Assembly (NCBI RefSeq): GCF_002850745.1
Contig: NZ_KZ559476.1
Span: 69,688 to 133,687, forward strand
DNA from: Nonomuraea indica
Lineage (GTDB): Bacteria > Actinomycetota > Actinomycetes > Streptosporangiales > Streptosporangiaceae
Direction of reading: 5' to 3'
DNA length: 64,000 nucleotides
Within the stretch, counting starts at the first letter, position 1; each line of letters opens with the position of its first letter. Made by a program: the position numbers and the translations under genes. This document shows positions 16,095 to 25,948 of this stretch, in pieces. The notes below the pieces were generated by a model. That model was not told the origin of the DNA, made no database searches, and was given only the letters and a program-made list of their open reading frames with translations.

Positions 16095-17509
16095 GGACCG
16101 GCCTTGATGCGCGCGATCAGGTCGACCCCCTCGGCGTCGACCACGACGGCGCGCACGATCTGCCCGCGGACCAGGCCGATGCCCTGGACCGTGACGGACC
16201 CGTCGACCTCCGGACCCTGGTGGGCGGCCCGTCCCTCGTAGCCGCCGTCACCCAGGTCGTCGTCGATGAGCACGTCCACCTCGGTGCCGATGCGCTCCTC
16301 GGCCCGCTGCGCGGTCAGCTCCTCGGCCAGCTCGGTCAGGACGCGCACCCGCTCGTCGACCACCTCCTGGTCGAGCTTCCCGTCGAAGCCGGCCGCCTCG
16401 GTGCCGTCCTCGTCGGAGTAGCCGAACACGCCGATCACGTCGAGCCTGGCCTGCTCCAGGAAGCCCACGAGCTCGCCGAACTCCTCCTCGGTCTCCCCGG
16501 GGAAGCCCACGATGAAGTTGGAGCGCACACCCGCCTCGGGGGCGCGCTCACGGATCGACTCGAGCAGCCCGAGGAAGCGCTCCGGGTCGCCGAAGCGGCG
16601 CATCCTGCGCAGCACGGTGCCGCTGGCGTGCTGGAACGACAGGTCGAAGTAGGGGACGACACCCTCGGTGCCCGCGATCACGTCGATCAGCCCGGGCCGC
16701 AGCTCGGCCGGCTGGAGATAGCTGACCCGCACCCGCTCGATGCCGTCGACGGCGGCCAGCCGGGGCAGCAGCTTCTCCAGCGCCCTGAGATCGCCCAGGT
16801 CCTTACCGTAGGAGGTGGAGTTCTCGCTCACCAGGACCAGCTCGCGGACGCCGCGATGGGCCAGCCAGTCGGCCTCGGCCACCAGCTCCTCGGGGTCGCG
16901 GGAGACGTAGGCGCCGCGGAAGGCGGGGATGGCGCAGAACGTGCAGCGCCGGTCGCAGCCGGAGGCCAGCTTGAGCGAGGCCACGGGGCTCTCGTCGAGC
17001 CGCTTGCGCAGCACGCGCGGGCCGCTCGCGGGCGCGAGCCCGGCGGGCAGGTCGCCGTGGCCGGGGATGGGCGCCTTGGGGGCGCTGGCACGATCCACCG
17101 GCGAGATGGGCAGCAGGGTACGGCGGTCACGCGGCGTGTGCGGCTTGAGCGGCCGGCCCGCGAGCACGTCGTCGAGACGGCCCCCGATCTCGGCGTAGTC
17201 GTCGAAGGAGATCACCGCGCTGGCCTCGGGCAGCGCCTCGGCCAGCTCGTTGCCGTAGCGCTCGGCCATGCAGCCGGCGGCGACCACCTTGGCGCCGGAG
17301 TCGGCCGCGGCGAGCAGCGTGTCGATGGAGTCCTTCTTCGCCGAGTCGATGAAGCCGCACGTGTTGACGACGACGACGTCGGGGTCGTCGTCGCCGAGCT
17401 GCCAACCGGCAGCCTCGAGTCGCGCGGCCAGCTCCTCGGAGTCGACCTCGTTGCGGGCGCAGCCCAGCGTGATCAGCGATGCGGTTCGGCGGGATGACAT
17501 GGTGAACAC
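16091..17509 (-). CDS. rimO: Ribosomal protein S12 methylthiotransferase RimO
   Basis: 472 residues. N-terminal UPF0004 domain with cluster cysteines (LGCARNEVDSEEL, NTCGFID, AAGCMAERY), radical-SAM core with CDRRCTFC at about 193, and a C-terminal TRAM domain. Methylthiolates the conserved Asp of S12 using two 4Fe-4S clusters. GTG start at 17509 gives MFTMSS; an ATG at 17500 is an alternative, and neither has a clear ribosome-binding site. An insert of about 45 residues rich in Pro/Ala (about 125-170) precedes the radical-SAM motif, as in other actinobacterial RimO. Confidence 0.95.
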   Translation of the reverse strand: MFTMSSRRTASLITLGCARNEVDSEELAARLEAAGWQLGDDDPDVVVVNTCGFIDSAKKDSIDTLLAAADSGAKVVAAGCMAERYGNELAEALPEASAVISFDDYAEIGGRLDDVLAGRPLKPHTPRDRRTLLPISPVDRASAPKAPIPGHGDLPAGLAPASGPRVLRKRLDESPVASLKLASGCDRRCTFCAIPAFRGAYVSRDPEELVAEADWLAHRGVRELVLVSENSTSYGKDLGDLRALEKLLPRLAAVDGIERVRVSYLQPAELRPGLIDVIAGTEGVVPYFDLSFQHASGTVLRRMRRFGDPERFLGLLESIRERAPEAGVRSNFIVGFPGETEEEFGELVGFLEQARLDVIGVFGYSDEDGTEAAGFDGKLDQEVVDERVRVLTELAEELTAQRAEERIGTEVDVLIDDDLGDGGYEGRAAHQGPEVDGSVTVQGIGLVRGQIVRAVVVDAEGVDLIARIKAGP

Positions 17510-17546
17510 TACGGTATCGGGAGTTGGCCACCGCCCGATGCACCGG

Positions 17547-18293
17547 CTACCGGGCTCGCGACTTGGGCGGCCCGAAGGAGCGCCGCACCGCCTCTCCGTT
17601 CGCGCCCGGCCGGCCGAGGTCCTTGCCGTTGACCTGCAGCGTCACGGCGCCGCCGTCGCCGAGAAGCAGATTGATCCGCTTCTTGGCCCGCCAGGTCACG
17701 GTCTTGCCGGCCGCCAGCGTGCCGGCGAAGATCCTGCGGCCCTCGGCGTCGCGGACGTCGACGTAGGAGGAACGCTCGGCGCTGGCTTTGACGACGACCT
17801 GGCCCTTGACGGCCGTGGCGGGCTTGGCGCGGCCCGCGCCCTGCGCCGCGGGCGCGGTCGGCGCGACCGAGACCTGGACCCCGGCCGAGCGCACCTTCTC
17901 CGGCTCGCCGCCCATCACCCTGGCGACGCCGAAGACGACCACGATGGCCAGCGCCACGCCGAGCGCGGTGGTCCAGTTGGGTCCGCGCCGCTCGGCCAGC
18001 CTGATCCGGCGGTCGGCCTGGAACACCGCGGCCGCCCGCACCGGGGCGGGCGCCCCGCCGTTCTGCTCGTCGAAGAGATGGGCCATCGCCTCGGGATCGA
18101 GCCCGACGGCCCTGGCGAGCGCCTTGACGTGCCCGCGCTCGTAGAAGTCTCCTCCGCACTGCGAGAAGTCGTCACGCTCGATCGCGTAGATGATGGCCTC
18201 GCGGATGCGGGTGGCGGCGCTCAGCTGCGCGACCGTCATCCCGGCCGCCGCCCTGGCCGCCGCCAGCCTGGCCCCTATGCTCTGCTCCTCCAC
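17547..18293 (-). CDS. RodZ-like helix-turn-helix membrane protein
   Basis: 248 residues: HTH_25 domain at about 5-75 (SIGARLAAARAAAGMTVAQL), one membrane span near 107-125 (ALGVALAIVVVFGVARV), then an Ala/Pro linker and a DUF4115 beta domain (about 163-235). This is the RodZ layout, with cytoplasmic HTH and extracytoplasmic beta domain. In actinomycetes this gene regularly follows ftsK and precedes rimO. Role in cell shape is inferred from RodZ; transcriptional activity has not been ruled out. Confidence 0.88.
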   Translation of the reverse strand: MEEQSIGARLAAARAAAGMTVAQLSAATRIREAIIYAIERDDFSQCGGDFYERGHVKALARAVGLDPEAMAHLFDEQNGGAPAPVRAAAVFQADRRIRLAERRGPNWTTALGVALAIVVVFGVARVMGGEPEKVRSAGVQVSVAPTAPAAQGAGRAKPATAVKGQVVVKASAERSSYVDVRDAEGRRIFAGTLAAGKTVTWRAKKRINLLLGDGGAVTLQVNGKDLGRPGANGEAVRRSFGPPKSRAR

Positions 18294-18371
18294 GACACGC
18301 GCCTCCCAGCCCCCGACGATGCGTAGTTAGTCATATTCAACCAGTAATCATCGGGCAGGGGAGCATCGGGG

Positions 18372-20921
18372 TCATTCGCCACGCAAGTCGGCCAGCAGCG
18401 CCGGCAGATCGTCGGGCTTCACGAGCACCTCACGGGCCTTGGAACCCTCGCTCGGGCCGACCACCTCGCGGCTCTCCAGCAGGTCCATCAGCCGTCCGGC
18501 CTTGGCGAAGCCGACGCGCAGCTTGCGCTGCAGCATCGAGGTGGAGCCGAACTGGGTCGTCACGATCAGCTCGGCCGCCTGGACGAGCAGGTCGAGGTCG
18601 TCGCCGATGTCCTCGTCGATCTCCCGCTTGGTGGTGGCCGCCGCCGTCACGTCGGGCCGGTATTCGGCCTGCATCTGCGTCTTGCAGTGCATGACGATCT
18701 CGGTGATCTCCTTCTCCGACACGAACGCGTTCTGGATGCGGATGGGCTTGCTGGCGCCCATCGGCAGGAACAGCGCGTCGCCCTGGCCGACGAGCTTGTC
18801 GGCGCCGGGCTGGTCGAGGATGACCCGCGAGTCGGTGAGCGAGGAGACGGCGAACGCCAGCCGCGACGGCACGTTGGCCTTGATGAGGCCGGTGACGACG
18901 TCCACGCTGGGCCGCTGGGTGGCGATGACGAGGTGGATGCCGGCGGCGCGGGCGAGCTGCGTGATGCGCACGATCGAGTCCTCGACGTCGCGCGGGGCGA
19001 CCATCATGAGGTCGGCCAGCTCGTCCACGATGACGAGGAGGTAGGGGTAGGGCTGGTAGACCCGCTCGCTGCCGGGCGGCGGCTGGAGCTTGCCGGCCCG
19101 CACGGCCTTGTTGAACTCGTCGACGTGCCGGAACCCGCTGGCCGCCAGGTCGTCGTAGCGGCGGTCCATCTCGCCCACCACCCATTCGAGGGCCTCGGCG
19201 GCCTTCTTCGGGTTGGTGATGATGGGCGTGATCAGGTGCGGGATGCCCTCGTAGACCGACAGCTCCACGCGCTTGGGGTCGACCAGGACCATCCGCACCT
19301 CGTCGGGCGTGGCCCGCATGAGAATCGAGGTGATGAGGCCGTTGACGCAGACCGACTTGCCCGCGCCCGTGGCGCCCGCGATCAGCAGGTGGGGCATCTT
19401 GGCGAGGTTGGCGACGATGGTGCGACCCTCGACGTCCTTGCCGAGCCCCACGATCATGGGGTGGTGGTCGGCCTGCGCGACCTGCGCCCGCAGCACGTCG
19501 CCGAGCGCCACGAGATCCTTGTCGGCGTTGGGGATCTCCACGCCGATGGCGGACTTGCCGGGGATCGGCGACAGGATGCGCACGTCGGCGGACTTGACGG
19601 CGTAGGCGATGTTCTTGGTGAGAGCCGTGACCTTCTCCACCTTGACCGCCGGACCGAGCTCGATCTCGTAGCGGGTCACGGTCGGCCCGCGGGTGAACCC
19701 GATCACCTGCGCGTCGATGGCGAACTGCTCCAGCACGCTGGTCAGCGCGTTGACCACGACGGTGTTGGCCTTGGTCTGCGGCTTGGGCGGACTGCCCGGC
19801 TTGAGGAGCTGCAGGTCGGGCAGGCTGTAGGGCCCCGCCTGCGGCGACAGCACGAGCTGCTCCACCTTACGCGGGGCGGGGGTCGGCTCGGGCGGCTCCG
19901 GCGCCTCCGGCCTGCGCTCCGCCGGCGCGGGCGCCTGCGGCGCCGGCGCCTCGTCGACCAGACCGGGCACGATCTCCGGCGAATGGGTGTCGCGCTTGTC
20001 CTGGTCGGACAGCACCGGCGTGTCGTACGGCTTGACCAGGTCGCCCGCCTCCGCGTCGGGCTGCTTCTTGGGCCTGGACCGCTTCCTGGCCGGCTGGCCC
20101 GGCTCCCCGCCCGGCGCGTGCCGTTCGAAGAGCATGTGCCTGAGCTCCGCCAGCCGTTCGGGGATGCGGTGGACCGGGGTCGCGGTGATCACCAGGACGC
20201 CGAACCCGGACAGCAGCAGGAGCAGCGGGATCGTGATCCAGGACGGCAGGATGCTCATCGGCGGCGCCGAGACGATGAAGCCGATGAGGCCGCCCGCCTG
20301 CGAGACCCGGTCCATGCCGTCGTTGGCCGTGCCGGCGGGGTTGGGGTAGGGCACGTCGTTGGCCACGTGGATGACGCCGAGCACGCCGACGAGCAGCGCG
20401 CTCCAGCCGATGGACATGCGGCCGGTGTCGGCGTTCTGGTCGGGGTGACGCAGGTAGCGCCAGGCCAGCAGGCCGAGCAGCAGGGGCAGGGCCCACGCCA
20501 GCGAGCCGAACACGCCGCGCACCACGGTGTTGACCACGGTGGCGACGGTCCCTTCGGAGGTCCGCCAGGTCATCGCGGCCAGCACGATCGCGCCGGCGAG
20601 CACGGTCAGCCCCACGCCGTCGCGCCGGTGGGCGGGGTCGAGCTCGCGGGCGTTCTTGCCCAGGGCCCGAGCCATGCTGCCGACGCCGCCCGCGAGCAGC
20701 ATCCACAGCCCCACGACGAGCTTGCCGATCATGGTGAACACCCAGCTGATCGGGTCGGGGTGGGTCAGGCCCGGCTTGCGGGAGGACGCCGAGCCCCTGG
20801 CCGGTCCCTTGGCCCTCGGGCGCGCCGGCGACGCGGATCCCCGCTTGGCGGAGGTCGTGCGAGACGAGGCCGACCGCTTCGCCGGCCCCTTCGGTGCGCT
20901 TTTCGGCGTACGGGTGGCCAT
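18372..20921 (-). CDS. ftsK: FtsK/SpoIIIE-family DNA translocase
   Basis: 849 residues from ATG 20921; the longer frame to 20957 is less likely. Basic Ala/Ser/Lys-rich tail (1-55), about four to five membrane helices (70-260), a Pro/Ala-rich linker, then the motor: Walker A GATGAGKS, Walker B LLVIVDELADLMM, and a C-terminal gamma winged helix (about 770-835: ELIVTTQFGSTSMLQRKLRVGFAKAGRLMDLLE) that reads KOPS/SRS sequences. Pumps chromosomes through the septum during division or sporulation. First gene of the housekeeping run reading ftsK-HTH-rimO-pgsA-cinA. Confidence 0.95.
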   Translation of the reverse strand: MATRTPKSAPKGPAKRSASSRTTSAKRGSASPARPRAKGPARGSASSRKPGLTHPDPISWVFTMIGKLVVGLWMLLAGGVGSMARALGKNARELDPAHRRDGVGLTVLAGAIVLAAMTWRTSEGTVATVVNTVVRGVFGSLAWALPLLLGLLAWRYLRHPDQNADTGRMSIGWSALLVGVLGVIHVANDVPYPNPAGTANDGMDRVSQAGGLIGFIVSAPPMSILPSWITIPLLLLLSGFGVLVITATPVHRIPERLAELRHMLFERHAPGGEPGQPARKRSRPKKQPDAEAGDLVKPYDTPVLSDQDKRDTHSPEIVPGLVDEAPAPQAPAPAERRPEAPEPPEPTPAPRKVEQLVLSPQAGPYSLPDLQLLKPGSPPKPQTKANTVVVNALTSVLEQFAIDAQVIGFTRGPTVTRYEIELGPAVKVEKVTALTKNIAYAVKSADVRILSPIPGKSAIGVEIPNADKDLVALGDVLRAQVAQADHHPMIVGLGKDVEGRTIVANLAKMPHLLIAGATGAGKSVCVNGLITSILMRATPDEVRMVLVDPKRVELSVYEGIPHLITPIITNPKKAAEALEWVVGEMDRRYDDLAASGFRHVDEFNKAVRAGKLQPPPGSERVYQPYPYLLVIVDELADLMMVAPRDVEDSIVRITQLARAAGIHLVIATQRPSVDVVTGLIKANVPSRLAFAVSSLTDSRVILDQPGADKLVGQGDALFLPMGASKPIRIQNAFVSEKEITEIVMHCKTQMQAEYRPDVTAAATTKREIDEDIGDDLDLLVQAAELIVTTQFGSTSMLQRKLRVGFAKAGRLMDLLESREVVGPSEGSKAREVLVKPDDLPALLADLRGE

Positions 20922-20968
20922 GGTGCCAAAGGTACGTCGGAGACACGGCGGACGCACTCAGGCTCGCC

Positions 20969-21028
20969 GATGTCCTCGCCGATGTCCTCGCCGGTCTCCT
21001 CACCGGTGTCCTTGCCGGTGTCCTCGCC
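20969..21028. repeat. Five 12-bp tandem repeats upstream of ftsK
   Basis: Units of GATGTCCTCGCC or near variants (20969, 20981, 20993, 21005, 21017). They sit in the divergent region between ftsK and the PP2C gene. The 12-bp period keeps frame; on the minus strand it would read as repeated GE-D-[IT] residues, but no gene is supported there. Confidence 0.75.
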
Positions 21029-21133
21029 CGCTCTCAAGACCGGGAGCCCCAGCTCGGCTCTTCTCGGCAACCAGCAGGTGCCGGGCGGTCACAGTCTGAC
21101 ACCCTGAGAGTAACCGCAATACGACGCCGAGTA

Positions 21134-23938
21134 ATGTTTCTAGGACGCACAGTGGACCCGACCCGCGTGTCGAGCAGGGCCTTCGACGGCACCCCGCACG
21201 CCCCGGCCGCCGCCCGGAGGTTCGTCCGCCGGGTGCTGGCCGACTGGCGCCTCGGCCACGTGGCCGACGACGCCGTGCTGTTGACCAGCGAGCTCGTCAC
21301 CAACGCGGTGGTGCACGCGGGCACCGCCGTCGAGCTGACCTGCCGCCTCGTCCCGCACGCCGACCCGCCCGCGCTGGAGATCGAGGTCGGCGACCGCCGG
21401 CCGGCGCTGACGGTCGCCGAGCCCGGGCGCGGCCTCACGCTGGCCGGCATGCTCGCCGACGGCTGGGGCGTCACCTACACCGGCACCCGCAAGCGGGTGT
21501 GGGTGCGCCTGGAGCTGCCCGGGGGCCCGGACACCCGCCACGCGGAGCCGGAGCCGGCAGCGCCGCTGGAGACCCTCCACGTGGGCGTCGTCGTGACAGG
21601 GGCCGACGGGCGCGTGCTCTCCTGGAACCCGGGGGCGCGGGCCCTGCTCGGCTGGCCGCCGGAGCAGGTGGCGGGTCGCCCGCTGGGCGGCCTCCTCGCC
21701 CGCGACCGCACCGGCCTCCTGTCCCCCGGCCCGCCGTCGCCTCCGGCCGGGGCGTTCGCCGGCGGGCTGTCCTCCCTGGACCCGTCGCGGCTGGGGCGGT
21801 GGCGGGGTGAGGCGTGGATGCGGCACGCCGACGGCCGGCCGGTGCAGGTCTACGTGTCCCACGTGCGCGCCCGTGAGGGCTGCTCGGTCTGGATGGTGGT
21901 GCCGCTGGAGCATCGCTACGTCCTCGCCACCCCGGCGGCTCCGCTGCGGCGTGAGACGGCCGGCCGGATCAAGGACGTCCTCGGCCACGACCGGCCCCTG
22001 GCGGAGCTGCTCGACACCGTCGCCCAGATCGTCCACGCGGCCGGCGGGGGCGATGCCTCCTACGTTCTGCTACGCGACGACGACAACCGCTTGCCAGCCA
22101 CGGGCGCCCCGCCCAGGACCGACGGGCGCGGCGCCGGCGGGACGCCGCCGCGTCCGCCTGACGGACGCCCGGCGGACGCGCGCGTGACCGGGCAGAGGGG
22201 CTCGCGGGCCGGGCACGCCGGCAGGGGGTTCGGGGTGGCGGCGGGGGCCGGGGCGACGGCCGGGCTCGTGGGCGTGCTGAGCACCGGGGTGTTCGGCACG
22301 GACCATCGCTCGCCGGTGGTCGTGGGCGACGTGCTGACGGTGGACGTGGAGCTGGCCCAGCGGTTGCGGGCCAGGTCGCTGGCGTGCGCCCCGCTCGTGG
22401 TGGCGGACGAGGTGATCGGCCATCTGGTGGTGACGGCCGCGGAGCCGTTCCGGTTCGACGACGAACTGGCGGAGGTGCTGGGGCACATCGCCGGCCAGGT
22501 CGCCGCCACCGTGCACCGGGAGCGGGCGGCCGAGCGGGAGCGGGCCCGGCACGGACGGCTGTCGTTCCTGGCCGAGGCCGGGGAGCTGCTGGCGGGCGCT
22601 CGCGACGAGGAGCTGATCGCCGCCCTGACGGCCCAACTCGTGGTCCCCAAGATCGCCAGCTGGGCGGCGGTCTACCTCACCGACCTGGCGGGCATGACGC
22701 GGCTCGCCCACGCCTGGCACAGCGACGAGCGGCTCAACTCCGACCTGCGCCACTCCCTGCCGGCCATCCCGGCCGTCCCCGTCCCACCGGGAGCGTCCGC
22801 GCCGGCCCCCGACCAGGACCGGGAGGCGATGACGCCCTCCGAGCGGGGCGCTCAGGCGGCGTCCCTCGCCCGGGCGGACGACGGGCCCCCGCCCGCGCGG
22901 CCTCTCGCCGGGCCGGACGCGCCGGTGGAGACGCTCCCGGGGCGGCGGGAGGAGGGGGCGTGGCCGATCGGGGAGGAGACCGTGCTGTCGTTCCCGCTGC
23001 TGACGCAGGGACGCTCGTACGGCGCGCTGGTGATCGGGCGGGTGGAGCCCACGCTGCCGCTGGAGCTGGCCGGCCTGCTGACCGACCTGTGCCGCCTGGT
23101 GGCGCTCAACCTGCACACGGCGATGCTGTACGCGCGCCAGGCCACCACGTCGCGGGCGTTGCAGCGTGGCCTGCTGCCGGGAGATGTGGCGAGCATGCCG
23201 GGGGTGGAGTCCGCCGTCGTCTACCAGCCGGCCGAGGAGGGCGCCGACGTGGGCGGCGACTTCTACGACCTGTTCGTGGTGGGCGACCACTGGTGCTTCG
23301 CGCTGGGCGACGTGTGCGGCTCGGGACCGGAGGCCGCGGCGGCCACGGGGCTGGCCCGGCACGCCGTCCGCCTGCTGGCCAAGGAGCGTTACACGGTGGC
23401 CGACATCCTGCACCGGCTCAACCGGACGCTGCTGGAGGACGTCGAGGAGGGACGGTTCCTGAGCCTGCTGTGCGGCGAGCTGGCGCCGCTGCCGGGCGGC
23501 GGCGCGCTGTGCACGGTGGCGTGCGCCGGGCATCCGCCGCCGTTGCTGCTGCGGGCGGACGGCACGGTGCGGGCGGTGGCCACCCCGCAGCTGCTGCTCG
23601 GGATCGAGCACGACGTGCGGTTCTTCGCCGAGACGTTCGAACTGGCGCCCGGCGAGGTGCTGCTGTGCGTCACCGACGGCGTGACGGAGCGCCGCTCGGG
23701 CGGGCGCCTGCTGGATGACGACGACGGCCTGGCGCGACTGCTGGCGGGCTGCGCGGGGCTCAGCGCCCACGCCGTCGCCGAACGGGTGCGGCAGGCGGTC
23801 GAGGAGTTCGCCGCCGAGCCGTCGAACGACGACGTGGCGCTGCTCGTGCTGAAGGCGACGGCGCCCGCCGGGACGCGGGCGCGCGCCGTGCCCGCCGACT
23901 CGCCGCCCGGCCTGGCCGCGCCGCCTGCGGCGCCGTGA
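21134..23938 (+). CDS. PP2C/SpoIIE phosphatase with HATPase, PAS and GAF domains
   Basis: 934 residues from ATG 21134 (GTG 21152 is an alternative). Order: RsbW-like ATPase (about 12-140; N-box ELVTNAVVHA, glycine box GRGLTLAGMLADGWGV), PAS (about 150-260; GVVVTGADGRVLSWNPGARALLGW), a GAF-like domain split by a Gly/Pro-rich stretch (about 275-470), a second GAF-like domain (about 480-680), and a SpoIIE PP2C domain (about 690-915; VGGDFYDLF, GDVCGSGPEAAAATG, VTDGVTERR, PSNDDVALLVL) with metal Asp residues kept. It probably both phosphorylates and dephosphorylates anti-anti-sigma factors. Signal unknown. Confidence 0.88.
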   Translation: MFLGRTVDPTRVSSRAFDGTPHAPAAARRFVRRVLADWRLGHVADDAVLLTSELVTNAVVHAGTAVELTCRLVPHADPPALEIEVGDRRPALTVAEPGRGLTLAGMLADGWGVTYTGTRKRVWVRLELPGGPDTRHAEPEPAAPLETLHVGVVVTGADGRVLSWNPGARALLGWPPEQVAGRPLGGLLARDRTGLLSPGPPSPPAGAFAGGLSSLDPSRLGRWRGEAWMRHADGRPVQVYVSHVRAREGCSVWMVVPLEHRYVLATPAAPLRRETAGRIKDVLGHDRPLAELLDTVAQIVHAAGGGDASYVLLRDDDNRLPATGAPPRTDGRGAGGTPPRPPDGRPADARVTGQRGSRAGHAGRGFGVAAGAGATAGLVGVLSTGVFGTDHRSPVVVGDVLTVDVELAQRLRARSLACAPLVVADEVIGHLVVTAAEPFRFDDELAEVLGHIAGQVAATVHRERAAERERARHGRLSFLAEAGELLAGARDEELIAALTAQLVVPKIASWAAVYLTDLAGMTRLAHAWHSDERLNSDLRHSLPAIPAVPVPPGASAPAPDQDREAMTPSERGAQAASLARADDGPPPARPLAGPDAPVETLPGRREEGAWPIGEETVLSFPLLTQGRSYGALVIGRVEPTLPLELAGLLTDLCRLVALNLHTAMLYARQATTSRALQRGLLPGDVASMPGVESAVVYQPAEEGADVGGDFYDLFVVGDHWCFALGDVCGSGPEAAAATGLARHAVRLLAKERYTVADILHRLNRTLLEDVEEGRFLSLLCGELAPLPGGGALCTVACAGHPPPLLLRADGTVRAVATPQLLLGIEHDVRFFAETFELAPGEVLLCVTDGVTERRSGGRLLDDDDGLARLLAGCAGLSAHAVAERVRQAVEEFAAEPSNDDVALLVLKATAPAGTRARAVPADSPPGLAAPPAAP

Positions 23939-24004
23939 CCCGGCGGAGGGCGACGGCCCGCCTTCGGCGCTGACCGGGCCGAGGGTGACGGCCTGCCGGG
24001 CGAG

Positions 24005-24946
24005 TCAGGCGGGGAAGCGGTAGGTGGTGGTGGAGGTGTGGCGCTCGCCCGGCCGCAGCACCGTGGAGGGGAAGTGCGGCTGGTTGGGCGAGTCGGGGAA
24101 GTGCTGGGTCTCCAGGCAGAACCCGGCGTGCGGCCCGTACGGCGTGGCGACGCCGTCGAGCATGCCACCCGCGTAGAACTGCACGCCGGGCTCGCTGGTG
24201 GTGACCTCCATGGTGAGCCCGCTGCCGGGCTCGGTCACCGAGATGCCGCCGTCGAGGACGAAGCAGTGGTCGTAGGCGCCGTCGTAGCGGGCGCCGATGG
24301 CGTGCGGCGTGGTGAAGTCGAACGGGGTGCCGTCGACCTTGGCGAGCTCCCCCGTCGGGATCTTGTCGGCGTCGACGGGCAGGTAGTGACCGGCGTCCAT
24401 CCGCACCACGTGGCCGAGCACGTCGCCGCCGCCGGCGAGGTTGAAGTAGGAGTGGTTGGTCAGGTTGTGCACGGTGGGCGCGTCGGTCTCGGCGGTGTAG
24501 TCGAGCCGCAGGGCGTCGCCGTCGAGGGTGTAGGTGACCGTGGCGCGCAGCGTGCCGGGGTAGCCCTGGTCGCCGTCGGGGCTGGTCAGGCTGAGGGTGA
24601 CCGACGAGTCACCGGCGTCCTCGACGGTCCAGACCTTGCTGTCGAAGCCCTCGACGCCGCCGTGCAGGCTGTTGGGCCCGTTGTTGCGGGGCAGGGTGTA
24701 GGTCACGCCGTCGAGGGTGAAGGCGCCGCCGGCGATGCGGTTGCCGTACCTGCCGACGACCGCGCCGAAGTAGCGGCTGCGCGTGCGGTAGTCGTCCAGC
24801 GTGTCCAGCCCGAGCACCACGTTCACGCCGGACACCTCCAGCGACTGGAGCACGGCGCCGTAACTGAGCACGGCCGCACGCAGCCGCCCGGAGGACAGCT
24901 CGAAGCGCTCGACGCGCTCCCCCGACGGCAGCGTTCCGAACATCAT
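24005..24946 (-). CDS. Aldose 1-epimerase
   Basis: 313 residues, galactose mutarotase fold. Catalytic His in NNGPNSLHGG (first His) and LTNHSYFNL (second His), with the C-terminal Glu in GFCLETQHFPDSPNQP. Interconverts alpha and beta anomers of free hexoses. ATG 24946 overlaps the lacI stop by 4 nt, so the enzyme is co-made with the regulator. It fits the sugar catabolic genes on the other side of lacI. Confidence 0.93.
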   Translation of the reverse strand: MMFGTLPSGERVERFELSSGRLRAAVLSYGAVLQSLEVSGVNVVLGLDTLDDYRTRSRYFGAVVGRYGNRIAGGAFTLDGVTYTLPRNNGPNSLHGGVEGFDSKVWTVEDAGDSSVTLSLTSPDGDQGYPGTLRATVTYTLDGDALRLDYTAETDAPTVHNLTNHSYFNLAGGGDVLGHVVRMDAGHYLPVDADKIPTGELAKVDGTPFDFTTPHAIGARYDGAYDHCFVLDGGISVTEPGSGLTMEVTTSEPGVQFYAGGMLDGVATPYGPHAGFCLETQHFPDSPNQPHFPSTVLRPGERHTSTTTYRFPA

Positions 24947-25914
24947 GTATGTGCCTCTCCCGTGGACTCGCGGACGATGAGGGTGGTCTCCAGCATCGTG
25001 ACGCCCGTGGCCGCCTGCGAGTCGACCGACTGCAGGAGCATGTCGACGGCGATGCGCCCGGCGGCGGCGGTGGGCATGGCGATGGTGGTCAGCTTGGGGC
25101 GGCTCAGCCGGCCGGCCACGATGTCGTCGACGCCGATGACGCTGATGTCGCCCGGCACGTCCACGCCCCGCTCGGCGAGCCCTTCGATGAGGCCGATGGC
25201 GACCAGGTCGTTGTAGGCGAGGACGCCGGTCGCGCCGGAGGCGATGACGTCGGCGGCGGCGGCCAGGCCGCCCAGCTCCGTCGGCTGGTTGGGGCCGAGG
25301 AAGGCGACGTCGACGTCGCGCGTCGCGGCGGCGGCCTCCTGCATCTCCTTGCTGGTCCACGACCCGCTGGGCCCGGTCACCAGGGCCAGCCTGCGGTGGC
25401 CGAGGGCGGTGAGGTGCTCGAAGGCGAGCCGGGCGCCGCGCGCCACGTCCATCAGGACCGTCGCCATTCCCTTCACCCTGCGGTTGACCAGGACGAACGG
25501 CACCTCCTCGCGGAGCCGCTCGATGGTGCGGTTGGTGAGGCGGGGGCTGCACAGCAGCACGCCGTCGACCTGCTTGGTGAGGGTCTGGATCAGGTCTTCC
25601 TCGACCTTGGGGTCCTCGTCGGTGTCGGCGACGAAGACGTGGTAGTCGCGCAGCCTCGCCTGCTCCTGCGCCGCCTTGATGAGCGGCGGGAAGAACGGGT
25701 TGGAGATGTCGGCGACGATGAGGCCGAGGTTGTGGGTGCGTCCGGTGGTGAGCGCGCGGGCGGCCCGGTTCGGGCGGTAGCCGAGGTCGTCGGCGACGGC
25801 GAGGACGCGGGTGCGGGTCTCGGGGTTGACCAGGTGGGGGGCTGAGAACGCCCGCGACACCGTGGAGACGTGCACACCGGACGCCCGGGCCACGTCGCGA
25901 ATCGTCACCGCCAC
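24943..25914 (-). CDS. LacI-family transcriptional regulator of the sugar-acid module
   Basis: 323 residues. HTH at 1-25 (VTIRDVARASGVHVSTVSRAFS), hinge helix NRAARALTTGRT, then a periplasmic-binding-protein-like effector domain ending in IGVDDIVAGRLSRPKLTTI. GTG start at 25914. It is divergent from the epimerase-kdgD-enolase operon. Candidate operators lie at 25949-25962, 26096-26107 and 36836-36845, so it probably represses both operons of the module until a sugar acid or its product binds. Confidence 0.9.
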   Translation of the reverse strand: MAVTIRDVARASGVHVSTVSRAFSAPHLVNPETRTRVLAVADDLGYRPNRAARALTTGRTHNLGLIVADISNPFFPPLIKAAQEQARLRDYHVFVADTDEDPKVEEDLIQTLTKQVDGVLLCSPRLTNRTIERLREEVPFVLVNRRVKGMATVLMDVARGARLAFEHLTALGHRRLALVTGPSGSWTSKEMQEAAAATRDVDVAFLGPNQPTELGGLAAAADVIASGATGVLAYNDLVAIGLIEGLAERGVDVPGDISVIGVDDIVAGRLSRPKLTTIAMPTAAAGRIAVDMLLQSVDSQAATGVTMLETTLIVRESTGEAHT

Positions 25915-25948
25915 GCTGGGCCTCCTCCGACCATGGCTTGTACTTTAG

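Noticed and set aside
20765..21070. Small minus-strand protein with repeated GEDTG residues
   Set aside because: Produced by the 12-bp DNA repeat; no start signal, and overlaps ftsK in another frame.
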